Part shown: one piece after another, positions 55,032 to 61,679 of the stretch | Layout of the letters: the number at the start of each line of letters is the position of its first letter | Position numbering within the stretch: position 1 is the first letter of the stretch | Source of the DNA: Thermus parvatiensis | GTDB lineage: Bacteria > Deinococcota > Deinococci > Deinococcales > Thermaceae | Direction of reading: 5' to 3' | DNA: 64,000 nucleotides | NCBI RefSeq assembly: GCF_001535545.1 | Contig: NZ_CP014141.1 | Coordinates: 620,001-684,000, forward strand | The notes under the pieces: model-generated | The model's database searches: none | What the model saw: only the letters and a program-made list of their open reading frames with translations | What the model was told of the DNA's origin: nothing | Translations under genes and position numbers: made by a program

Positions 55032-55109
55032 GAGGGGAAGAATAGGTATCAGCACGTAATAGATTGCTTTGCTCCTCACATAATCCTGGAATGGTTAGTA
55101 TCTTGCTTT

Positions 55110-55138
55110 AGCCTAGCACAGACCGGCGCCGCTAGGCT
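55110..55138. repeat. Inverted repeat, 8-nt arms
   Basis: AGCCTAGC (55110-55117) and GCTAGGCT (55131-55138), 13 nt apart, in the non-coding stretch between the peptide promoter and the tRNA operon. No T tract on either side. Confidence 0.5.
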
Positions 55139-55155
55139 TGGTGGGTAAACCCGGG

Positions 55156-55205
55156 GGTAGGGCCTGGGGTCCTTGCGGACGTCCAGGCCCCGGCGAACCC
55201 CTACC
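55156..55205 (-). other. Unexplained structured element, possible small RNA
   Basis: Three nested stems: GGTAGGG with CCCTACC (55156-55162/55199-55205), GCCTGG with CCAGGC (about 62-67/83-88), and GTCC/GGAC (55069+100 region, 55169-55172/55177-55180). The terminal loop is GCAA on the minus strand, a GNRA tetraloop, suggesting a minus-strand RNA. An asymmetric internal loop (TTCGCCGG side) lies on one side. No SRP RNA core, no T tract, no adjacent coding gene. The rest of 54948-55298 contains the promoter, the inverted repeat at 55110 and nothing else I recognise. Confidence 0.45.
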
Positions 55206-55298
55206 GCCTCATACCCTCGCCTCCAAGGGGGGAGGGAAGCGTAGGCGTGACGCGCGTCGCCCCCTTCTCGCCCAGTTTAGCAACCCACCAAAGCAAAA

Positions 55299-55322
55299 CG
55301 CCCGCTCACTGTGGAGCGGGCG
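55299..55322 (-). terminator. Terminator of the tRNA operon
   Basis: CGCCCGCTC pairs with GAGCGGGCG (9 bp, 6-nt loop), followed on the minus strand by TTTTGCTTT. It begins 14 nt past tRNA-Phe. Confidence 0.85.
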
Positions 55323-55335
55323 CCAGGCTCGTCCT

Positions 55336-55411
55336 TGGTGCCGAGGGGCGGAATCGAACCGCCGACACTGCGATTTTCAGTCGCATGCTCTACCAACTGA
55401 GCTACCTCGGC
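55336..55411 (-). tRNA. tRNA-Phe (GAA)
   Basis: 76 nt with encoded CCA. Acceptor stem GCCGAGG/CCTCGGC, D-arm TAGCTCAGTTGGTAGAGC, anticodon loop CTGAAAA (anticodon GAA), T-arm GGCGGTTCGATTCCGCC. Confidence 0.98.
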
Positions 55412-55412
55412 G

Positions 55413-55489
55413 TGGCGGCCCCGACGGGACTCGAACCCGCGATCTCCCACGTGACAGGCGGGTGTGTTAACCAACTACACCACGGGGCC
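55413..55489 (-). tRNA. tRNA-Asp (GTC)
   Basis: 77 nt with encoded CCA. Acceptor GGCCCCG/CGGGGCC, anticodon loop CTGTCAC (anticodon GTC), T-arm with GGTTCGAGTCC. One base separates it from tRNA-Phe, so both come from one precursor. Confidence 0.98.
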
Positions 55490-55532
55490 TTGGGTTGTTG
55501 CCGGGTCGGGGGCGTCCGACCGGGCATTTAGG

Positions 55533-55561
55533 ATAATAGCCGGGGGAAGGAGAAGTGTCAA
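55533..55561 (-). promoter_or_regulatory. Promoter of the tRNA-Asp/tRNA-Phe operon
   Basis: TTGACA (55561-55556), 17-nt spacer, TATTAT (55538-55533). Overlaps the start of the divergent plus-strand gene at 55555. Confidence 0.85.
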
Positions 55562-55920
55562 GGTGGGCCTGGAGCGAGGTCTTCGCCTTCCACCGTACCC
55601 GTAAGGGAATCGGGGCGCGAAGCCTTTTGGTGGACCGAGGGGAGTCGGGGTACCGCAACCGCTTCCTCCCGGACGGCCGCATCCTCTATATGGGCGAGGG
55701 CAAACGGGGGGACCAGGAGCCCGTGGGGGGGAACCTGCGCCTTCTCCTCGCCCACCGGGAGGGTACGCCCCTAAGGGTCTTCCTCCGGGAGAGGCCCGGG
55801 GTCTGGCGCGACCTGGGGTGCTACCGGGTGGAGGGGTGGCGGTACGCCCTCTTGGAGGAGGAGGGGAGGTGGGTTTACTGGTTCACCCTCGCCCCAGGTG
55901 GATGCGGAGAAGCCCCTTGA
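55555..55920 (+). CDS. Small protein resembling the SRA/PUA-like domain of DUF3427 nucleases
   Basis: 121 residues. The block ILYMGEGKRGDQEPVGGN, then LRLLLAHREGTPLRVF and YRVEGWRYALLEEEG, resembles the compact SRA/PUA-like modified-base reader domain found at the end of DUF3427/HNH restriction proteins (pattern YxGEGxxGDxxxxxGNxA). No nuclease or helicase part is present, so it would be a stand-alone reader or a remnant of a defence gene. Probable start GTG 55555 with GGAAGGAG upstream. Convergent with coaX (38-nt overlap) and divergent from the tRNA operon. Confidence 0.5.
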   Translation: MSRWAWSEVFAFHRTRKGIGARSLLVDRGESGYRNRFLPDGRILYMGEGKRGDQEPVGGNLRLLLAHREGTPLRVFLRERPGVWRDLGCYRVEGWRYALLEEEGRWVYWFTLAPGGCGEAP

Positions 55921-56641
55921 GGGTGAGGTCCTCGTCCACCACGTCAAAGGAGGGGCAGAGGTCCTTGAGGGTCTCGGCGAACCCCCCCGTGGCGATCACC
56001 AGGGCCTCCCCGGCCTCCTCCTTGAAGCGGCGCACCATCCCCTCCACCAGGGCGGCGTACCCCAGGACGAGGCCGGAGCGGAGGGCCTCGAGGGTGCTCT
56101 TGCCCACCACCCCCTTGGGGGGTACCAGGTCTATGCGGGGAAGCTTGGCGGTGCGGGCGGCGAGGGCGTCCACGGCGGTCTGGGGGCCGATGGTGATGGC
56201 CCCGCCCAGGTAGCGGTTAGGCGCCTCCACCAGATCAAAGGTGGTGGCGGTGCCGAAGTCCACCACGATGTAGCGCCCCGTGGGGCTTTTGTAGCTAAGG
56301 GCCCCCACGGCGTTCACCAGGCGGTCGGCCCCCGCCTCCTTGGGGTTTTCTATGAGGACCTCGAGCCCCGTGCTCTCGGCGTCCACCACCTGGGCCTTCA
56401 CCCCGAAGAGCTTCTCTATGGCCCGCTTCATCTCCCGTTCCACCGGGGGGACCACGCTGGAAAGGAGGGCGGCCGTGGGCGGGGGAAGGCCCTCGAGGGC
56501 GAAGAGATTCTTGAGGATGACCCGGTACTCGCTTTCCATCCGCATCCGGTCGGTGTGGATGCGGAAGTGGGCCACGAGCCTTTCCCCGGAGAAAACCCCC
56601 AGGGCGGTGGAGGTGTTGCCGATGTCCACCGCAAGAAGCAT
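55883..56641 (-). CDS. coaX: Type III pantothenate kinase
   Basis: 252 residues. First step of CoA synthesis; actin-like fold. Phosphate loop LLAVDIGNTSTALGVF (Asp6), ENPKEAGADRLVNAVGA, VVDFGTATTFDLVEA, LGGAITIGPQTAVDAL, ATGGFAETL. ATG 56641 directly follows the OsmC stop, so both are cotranscribed. Confidence 0.96.
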   Translation of the reverse strand: MLLAVDIGNTSTALGVFSGERLVAHFRIHTDRMRMESEYRVILKNLFALEGLPPPTAALLSSVVPPVEREMKRAIEKLFGVKAQVVDAESTGLEVLIENPKEAGADRLVNAVGALSYKSPTGRYIVVDFGTATTFDLVEAPNRYLGGAITIGPQTAVDALAARTAKLPRIDLVPPKGVVGKSTLEALRSGLVLGYAALVEGMVRRFKEEAGEALVIATGGFAETLKDLCPSFDVVDEDLTLKGLLRIHLGRG

Positions 56642-57067
56642 CTAGCCTTCCCCTTCCTCCCCCTCCCAGGGCTCCAGGACAACCCGGGTGGTGATCTCGG
56701 CGTTGAGGCTGGCGGAAACGGAGCAGTACTTGGTGTGGGAAAGGTGGACGGCCCTCTCCAGGGCCTCGAGGGTCACGCCCGGCCCCGAGGCGATGTGGGT
56801 CACGGTGATGCGGGTGTAGCGCTTGGGGTGGGTCTCGGCCCTTTCCCCTTCCACCTCCACCCGGTAGCGGGCGAGGGGTTGCTTTTTCTTGCGCATGATG
56901 TCCACCACGTCGTAGGCGGTGCAGGCCCCCAGGGCCATGAGGAGGAGTTCCATAGGGCGGGGGCCGGTGGCGGGCTGGTCCCCGTCAATCATCACCTTGT
57001 CTCCCTGCTCGTTTACGCCCAGGAAGCGGTGCCCCACGATCTGGTGAACCACGACCTTCTTCGTCAT
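56642..57067 (-). CDS. OsmC/Ohr family peroxiredoxin-like protein
   Basis: 141 residues. The reactive cysteines are in ALGACTAYDVVDIMRKK and HTKYCSVSASL, spaced as in OsmC thiol peroxidases that reduce organic hydroperoxides; TGPRPMELLLMALG is the family's central helix. ATG 57067 is 7 nt after TAAAAT (57080-57075). First gene of the pair with coaX. Confidence 0.9.
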   Translation of the reverse strand: MTKKVVVHQIVGHRFLGVNEQGDKVMIDGDQPATGPRPMELLLMALGACTAYDVVDIMRKKKQPLARYRVEVEGERAETHPKRYTRITVTHIASGPGVTLEALERAVHLSHTKYCSVSASLNAEITTRVVLEPWEGEEGEG

Positions 57068-57074
57068 GAGCCGG

Positions 57075-57080
57075 ATTTTA
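57075..57080 (-). promoter_or_regulatory. -10 box of the OsmC-coaX unit
   Basis: TAAAAT on the minus strand, 7 nt before ATG 57067. The divergent amidase gene has TAGAAT at 57102-57107, 8 nt before its ATG. Confidence 0.6.
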
Positions 57081-57115
57081 CCAAGTCTTCATCTGGGCCG
57101 CTAGAATGGCCGTAG

Positions 57116-58210
57116 ATGCGGGTATTCCCCTGGCTTCTTCTCCTGGTATGGAACCTGGCCTGGGCCTTTCCTCGGGTGGGGGTGCATGAGGGCTTCACCC
57201 GCCTGGTCTTTGACCTGCCCTCCCGGGAGGTGGCCCACACGCTTTCCCAGGAAAACGGCCTCCTGACCCTGATCCTGGTGGGGGTGAAGGCGGGGGCCTT
57301 GGACCAGGTGGTGAACTCCCCCGAGGTCGTTTCCGTGCAGACGGTGCCGGAGGGGAGACGGGTGCGGGTCCAGGTGCGCCTGAAAGCCCCGGTGGAGGTT
57401 TCGGTGCGCCGCTTTTCCGATCCCGAGCGCCTGGTGGTGGACCTCTCCCTGAAGAAGGAGGCCGCTTCCGAGAGGCCAGCCCCCCCACCCTCCCAGAACC
57501 GGGCCCCCAAACCCCCTAGGCCGGTGGTCCTCCTGGACCCGGGGCACGGGGGAGTGGACCCGGGGATGGTGGGCTACGTGGTGGAGAAGGAGGTGGTGTT
57601 GGACGTGGCCCTCCGCTTAAAGCGGCTCCTAGAGCGGGAAGGCATAGAGGTCCGCCTCACCCGGGACAAGGACGCCCACCTTTCCCCCGACAAGCGGGAG
57701 GACCTCTCCCGGCGGGCGGCCATGGCGGATAGCTCCCGGGTGAACCTCTTCATCTCCATCCACGTGAACGCCACCCCCACCCACACCGCCCAGGGGGTGG
57801 AGGCCTTCTACTTCGGCCGGGCCCAGGATCCGAGGATCGTGGCCCAGGTGATCCGGGAAAACGGCGGTGGGGAGCTGGGCCGGCGCCTCACGGAGGAGGC
57901 CAAGAGCGTGGCGGAACGGATCCTCACGGACATCGTGGCCCAGGCCAACCAGCGCTATAGCCAGCGCCTGGCGGAGACCCTAGGCCGTAAGCTCTCCCAG
58001 GCCACGGGAAGCCCTTACCGGGGGAGCTTCCCCGGCGACTTCTTCGTCCTCCGCTACGCCAAGGTGCCGGCGGTTCTGGTGGAGATTGGCTTCGGGGACC
58101 ACCCTGCCGAGGGGCGGAGGCTTGCTGACCCGGCCTACCGGGAACGGGTGGCCCAGGGCCTGGCGGAGGGGATCCTCGCCTTCCTCGCTCAGGGGGCCTT
58201 CGCCCGTTAA
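57116..58210 (+). CDS. N-acetylmuramoyl-L-alanine amidase (Amidase_3) with AMIN domain
   Basis: 364 residues. Signal peptide (WLLLLVWNLAWA), AMIN-type beta domain (about 22-120, VGVHEGFTRLVFDLPS) that targets cell wall, linker (about 122-138), then zinc amidase: VLLDPGHGGVDPGM (His), KEVVLDVALRLKRLLE with Glu, FISIHVNAT (His), PAVLVEIGFGDH (catalytic Glu). Cuts the peptide stems from peptidoglycan during cell separation. Its TAA interlocks with the convergent stop (TTAA). Confidence 0.94.
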   Translation: MRVFPWLLLLVWNLAWAFPRVGVHEGFTRLVFDLPSREVAHTLSQENGLLTLILVGVKAGALDQVVNSPEVVSVQTVPEGRRVRVQVRLKAPVEVSVRRFSDPERLVVDLSLKKEAASERPAPPPSQNRAPKPPRPVVLLDPGHGGVDPGMVGYVVEKEVVLDVALRLKRLLEREGIEVRLTRDKDAHLSPDKREDLSRRAAMADSSRVNLFISIHVNATPTHTAQGVEAFYFGRAQDPRIVAQVIRENGGGELGRRLTEEAKSVAERILTDIVAQANQRYSQRLAETLGRKLSQATGSPYRGSFPGDFFVLRYAKVPAVLVEIGFGDHPAEGRRLADPAYRERVAQGLAEGILAFLAQGAFAR

Positions 58211-58733
58211 GGCCTGGGGCAGGGCCTCTTGCTGGGCGGGGAAATCTCTCGGAAGTGTGCAGGGTACCAGGCGAAAGGAAGGGGCAAGGCCCTTAGGGTC
58301 CAAGGCCTTTTGGGAAAAGTGAGGGACTCCGAGCGGTAAGCGAGCGGCTTTCCCGCTTCGGCCTCGAGGTTCAGGAAAAGCCCCTCCCCTTGAAAAAGGG
58401 CCCGGTAGGAGTACCCGTACGCCCAGGGGGATCCAAGGCCCGAAGGGAGGCCCAGGGGCCTCCCCCGTAGCTGGCCCCCCGGGGCCCGAACCAGAGGCCC
58501 TGGAGGACGCCCGCCACCTCCGCTTCCCCCACCAGGTACGCCCCCTGCCAGGCCCTGAGGTAGTCAAAGCCGGGGCGGCGCAGGAGGCGGGCTTGCCCCT
58601 GAAGAAGGCCGGGCCAGTCCAGAACTAGGCCCTCCGAGTCCCCTTCCACCTCCAGGCGCCCCACCGCCACCTCGCCCAGGCCTGCGAAAAGGGCCGAGCC
58701 GAGGAGGGTGGAAAGGAGCAGGCAGGAAGGCAT
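58207..58733 (-). CDS. Secreted hypothetical protein (one frame break)
   Basis: 175 residues after repair. Signal peptide MPSCLLLSTLLGSALFAG, then a beta-rich domain (AVGRLEVEGDSEGLVLDW, DYLRAWQGAYLVGEAEVAGV). The frame breaks in a C6 run (58475-58480). An added base gives GPRGGQLRGRPLGLPSGLG, then YSYRALFQGEGLFLNLE and a stop interlocked with that of the amidase, which is strong support for the repair. No family recognised. It follows the kinase gene after 4 nt, so the two form an operon. Confidence 0.7.
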
Positions 58734-58737
58734 GGCG

Positions 58738-59499
58738 CTAAAAGGGGAAGGCCTTCAGGGCCTCCTGGGCCGTGGGGAAGCGCGCCTTAGGGTCGGGGGC
58801 GAGGAGGCGTGCCAGGTAAAGGGCGGCCTCCTCGCCGAGCCCCGCCACGGGCGGATGGGGTCCTCTGTTGGGGTCCAGGGAAACCCGGCCCGAGGGGTCG
58901 GCGAAGGGGTGCTCCCCGGTGAGCATCCAGTAGAGGATGATTCCGGCGGCGTAGACGTCGGCCTCAGGGCCCGAGGGCAGGCCCCGGAGGAGCTCGGGGG
59001 CGAGGTAGGCGGGGGTGCCCAGGAGTAGGGGCTTTTGGAAGCGCTCCTGGGCGGGGCCCGAGAGGTCAAAGTCCAGGAGGCGGGCCTCCCCGGCGTTTAC
59101 CAGGATGTTCTCGGGCTTCACGTCCCGGTGGACCAGGCCCTTTTCGCGCATGTGGGCGAGGGCGAGGAGGAGCTGGTGGAAGACCCGCATCGCCTGGAAA
59201 AACGCAGGGTTTTTTCCCATCCAGCGGCCGAGCTCCTCCCCCGGGGCGTAGGCCAGGAGGAGGGCAGGGCCTTCCTCCGGGTCCAGGGCCTCGAGGACGG
59301 GGTTGAGGTTGGGGTGGGCGAGCCTTCGCCCCACCCAAAGCTCCCGGTCCCGGCGGGGACGGGCCTTTGGGGGGAAAAGCTTGAGGGCGTAGGGGGTGCC
59401 GAAGGGGTCAAAGGCCAGGTAGACGGTGGCCAAGGCTCCCTGCCCTAAGGGGCGCACCACCCGGTACCTGTCCAAAAGGGTCTTCCCCGCCAGCTCCAC
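58738..59499 (-). CDS. Small Ser/Thr protein kinase (Hanks type) with DFD in place of DFG
   Basis: 253 residues, kinase domain only, no transmembrane or PASTA part. Gly loop PLGQGALATVYLAF, Lys in PYALKLFPPK, catalytic VHRDVKPENIL, metal motif LLDFDLSGP (DFD instead of DFG), YLAPELLRG (APE), DVYAAGIILYWMLTGEHPF. All catalytic residues except the DFG glycine are kept, so activity is likely. GTG 59499 is chosen because TATAGT (59512-59507) lies 7 nt upstream; an earlier GTG at 59508 overlaps that box. Confidence 0.87.
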   Translation of the reverse strand: MELAGKTLLDRYRVVRPLGQGALATVYLAFDPFGTPYALKLFPPKARPRRDRELWVGRRLAHPNLNPVLEALDPEEGPALLLAYAPGEELGRWMGKNPAFFQAMRVFHQLLLALAHMREKGLVHRDVKPENILVNAGEARLLDFDLSGPAQERFQKPLLLGTPAYLAPELLRGLPSGPEADVYAAGIILYWMLTGEHPFADPSGRVSLDPNRGPHPPVAGLGEEAALYLARLLAPDPKARFPTAQEALKAFPF

Positions 59500-59506
59500 T
59501 GCCTCC

Positions 59507-59512
59507 ACTATA
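59507..59512 (-). promoter_or_regulatory. -10 box of the kinase gene (sets its start)
   Basis: TATAGT on the minus strand, 7 nt before GTG 59499; the competing GTG 59508 overlaps it. Confidence 0.6.
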
Positions 59513-59556
59513 CCCGCCCCTCATTCCTTTCACCCTCAAGCCGTTAGGATTGTCCC

Positions 59557-60312
59557 GTGCGCGGGCTGGCGCTTTCCGGAGGGGGGGCCAGAGGGCTCGC
59601 CCATATCGGGGCCTTGGAGGCCTTCTTGGAGGCGGGCCTAGACTTCCAGGTGGTGGCGGGCACCAGCATGGGGGCCATCGTGGGGGCCCTCTTTGCCGCC
59701 GGGAAAACCCCGGAGGAGATGCTCCACATCGCCCGCAGAACCCCTTGGCTTGGGCTTCTGGGCCTCTCCCCGCGCGAGGGGATTTTCTCCCGCAAAAAGC
59801 TGAAGGATTTCCTGGCTGAGCACCTGCCCCCAAGCTTCGCCGAGCTGAGGCGACCCCTGGTGGTCACCGCCGTGGACGTGGTCTCGGGGCGCCTCCTCTT
59901 CCTCACCCAAGGGGACCTGGTGAGCGCCGTTTTGGCCTCCGCCGCCTTTCCGGGCCTCCTGACCCCGGTGGAGCGGGAGGGGAGGCTTCTTTTTGACGGG
60001 GGCGTGTTGGACAACCTGCCCGTGGACGCCGCCCGCCTCTTGGGGGCCACAGAGGTCTACGCCGTGGACGTCACCCCGGAGCGCATGGCGGACGAGGCCC
60101 CCCGGGGGCTTTTGGCCCTGGCCCGGCGGGCGGTGGACCTGATGCAGCTCCACCTCACCGCGGTGCGCCTCACCCTCTATGCCCCCGAGGTGTACGTGAA
60201 GCCCAGCCTGCCGGGAGTGGGCATAGAGGACTTCCGGCGCTTGGAGGAGATTGTGCAAGCTGGGCGTGAGGCCGCAAGGCAGGCCCTAGAGGGTAAAGTG
60301 GGAGGGGTATGA
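59557..60312 (+). CDS. Patatin-like phospholipase (RssA/YlbK type)
   Basis: 251 residues. Oxyanion loop LSGGGARGLAHIG (7-18), nucleophile elbow GTSMG (Ser37), catalytic Asp in LLFDGGVLDNLP (Asp147). Serine-Asp dyad lipid acyl hydrolase; short bacterial members are cytoplasmic or membrane-associated with unknown lipid targets. GTG 59557 follows TAGGAT by 6 nt. lepB overlaps its end by 4 nt (ATGA). Confidence 0.92.
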   Translation: MRGLALSGGGARGLAHIGALEAFLEAGLDFQVVAGTSMGAIVGALFAAGKTPEEMLHIARRTPWLGLLGLSPREGIFSRKKLKDFLAEHLPPSFAELRRPLVVTAVDVVSGRLLFLTQGDLVSAVLASAAFPGLLTPVEREGRLLFDGGVLDNLPVDAARLLGATEVYAVDVTPERMADEAPRGLLALARRAVDLMQLHLTAVRLTLYAPEVYVKPSLPGVGIEDFRRLEEIVQAGREAARQALEGKVGGV

Positions 60313-61115
60313 AGGCCTTTTGGGATTATCTTTTTAAAGAATGGTTTCGGCAGGTGGGGGAGGCCCTCCTCGTGGCCTTTTTGGTCACCACCTTCGTCTT
60401 CACCACCGTGGGGGTGGTGGGGCAGAGCATGTACCCCACCTTGAGGAACGGCGAGCGGGTCCTGGTGCCCAAGTGGGAGACCTGGCTCGTCCGCCTGGGG
60501 TTCATGGAGTGGCGGCGGGGGGAGATCGCCATCCTCAAGCCCCCGGAGGGCACCCCCTTCTCCACGGCCCGCTTCCCCGTTTTGGGCTTCTCCTTCCGGG
60601 CCTTCTTCATCAAGCGCATCGTGGCCGTCCCCGGGGACGAGGTCTACGTGGACCGGGGGGTGGTGTACGTGAACGGGAAGCCTTTGGCGGAGACCCACAT
60701 CACGGACCGGATCACCCCCTGGCCCGATTCCTTCCCCGGGGTGTGCTACGAGGGGGGGCGCCTCACCCGGATCGTCACCCAGCAGGGGGATTTCCCGGTG
60801 GACCTCCTTCCCGCCTACCTCCGGCCCCTTAAGGAGATGCTCCTTCCCCCCTCGCAGGAGACCCTGGCCCGAAGCGCTTTGGGGGAGGTGTGCGAGGTAG
60901 GGCGGATCAAGTTAAAGCCGGGGTACTACTTTGTCATGGGGGATAACCGCACCCTAGGGGGCTCGGAGGACTCCCGCACCTTCGGTCCTGTCCCCGTGGA
61001 AAGGATCGCCGGGCGGGCGAGCTTTGTCTGGTGGCCCCTGGTGGTGCGGGAGGAGGGGGGCTTTAGGCTCAACCTCCGCGCCCTCGCCATCCCCCCCGCC
61101 TACCGCCTGGAGTGA
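60309..61115 (+). CDS. lepB: Signal peptidase I
   Basis: 268 residues. One N-terminal membrane helix (LLVAFLVTTFVFTTVGVV), catalytic Ser40 in GQSMYPTL and Lys102 in FFIKRIVAVPGDEV, substrate groove YVDRGVVYVNGK, C-terminal box YYFVMGDNRTLGGSEDSR. A long insert (about 125-195) separates boxes D and E, larger than in E. coli-type minimal enzymes. Overlaps the patatin stop as ATGA. Its stop and the lutC stop lie in a palindrome, GGAGTGATGTCACTCC. Confidence 0.95.
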   Translation: MKAFWDYLFKEWFRQVGEALLVAFLVTTFVFTTVGVVGQSMYPTLRNGERVLVPKWETWLVRLGFMEWRRGEIAILKPPEGTPFSTARFPVLGFSFRAFFIKRIVAVPGDEVYVDRGVVYVNGKPLAETHITDRITPWPDSFPGVCYEGGRLTRIVTQQGDFPVDLLPAYLRPLKEMLLPPSQETLARSALGEVCEVGRIKLKPGYYFVMGDNRTLGGSEDSRTFGPVPVERIAGRASFVWWPLVVREEGGFRLNLRALAIPPAYRLE

Positions 61116-61117
61116 TG

Positions 61118-61679
61118 TCACTCCAGGACGACCACCACGAGCCTCCCGGGCCCGTGCACCCCTTTGACCATCACCTGGCCGATGTCGGCGCTCTTGGAGG
61201 GGCCGGAGTGGAGGCCCAGGGCCCTGGGGAGGGTTTGGAGGTCCTGGAGGGCCTCGAGGAGGGTGCCGTAGACCCGGTTCGCCTCCACGAAGACCAGGTG
61301 GGTGGGGGGGAGGAGGTGGACCCTTCGGCCCTCCTCGCTGGAAAGGGCCACGCTCCCCGTTTCCGCCACGGCAAAAAGGGCCCAGGAGACCCCCAAGGGG
61401 GCCTCCTCGGGGGCAGCTCGGGGAGGGGGGGCCTGAGGTCCTGGGGAGGGTCTTGCCGAAGGCGGCCCCAGGAAGCCCCTCGGCGAGGCGTTGGGCGAAG
61501 GCTTTGGCCTCTTCCCGGGGAAGCCTCATGGCCTCGGCCCCGTTTTCCTGAAGGCGCCTCAGGAGGAGGTCCACGGGGTCCTCCGGGGGAGGGAGGTGGG
61601 GGTGCTCGGGGAGGAGGGCCTTGGGGCGCTCCTTGAGGGCCCGCTGCACCCGGGCGAGGATCCTGGTCCTAGCCTCCAC
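61118..61679 (-). CDS. lutC: LutC, lactate utilisation protein C (two frame breaks)
   Basis: 187 residues after repair. DUF162/LutC family: ARTRILARVQRAL at the start, LGVSWALFAVAETGSVAL (the GVAETG-like motif), LPPTHLVFVEANRVYGTL, GPSKSADIGQVMVKGVHGPG. Two separate bases are missing, one at G4 61443-61446 and one at G5 61409-61413; restoring both gives KTLPQDLRPPLPELPPEEAP. GTG 61679 lies in the lutB 3' end. With LutA and LutB it oxidises L-lactate to pyruvate. Confidence 0.9.

Noticed and set aside
55156-55205. SRP (4.5S) RNA or 6S RNA
   Set aside because: The conserved SRP apical loop (GGAAG...AGCAG) is absent and the element is too short for 6S RNA.
61109-61124. GGAGTGATGTCACTCC palindrome as an operator
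   Set aside because: It consists of the interlocked ends of lepB and lutC, far from any promoter; the symmetry is most simply a weak terminator or chance.
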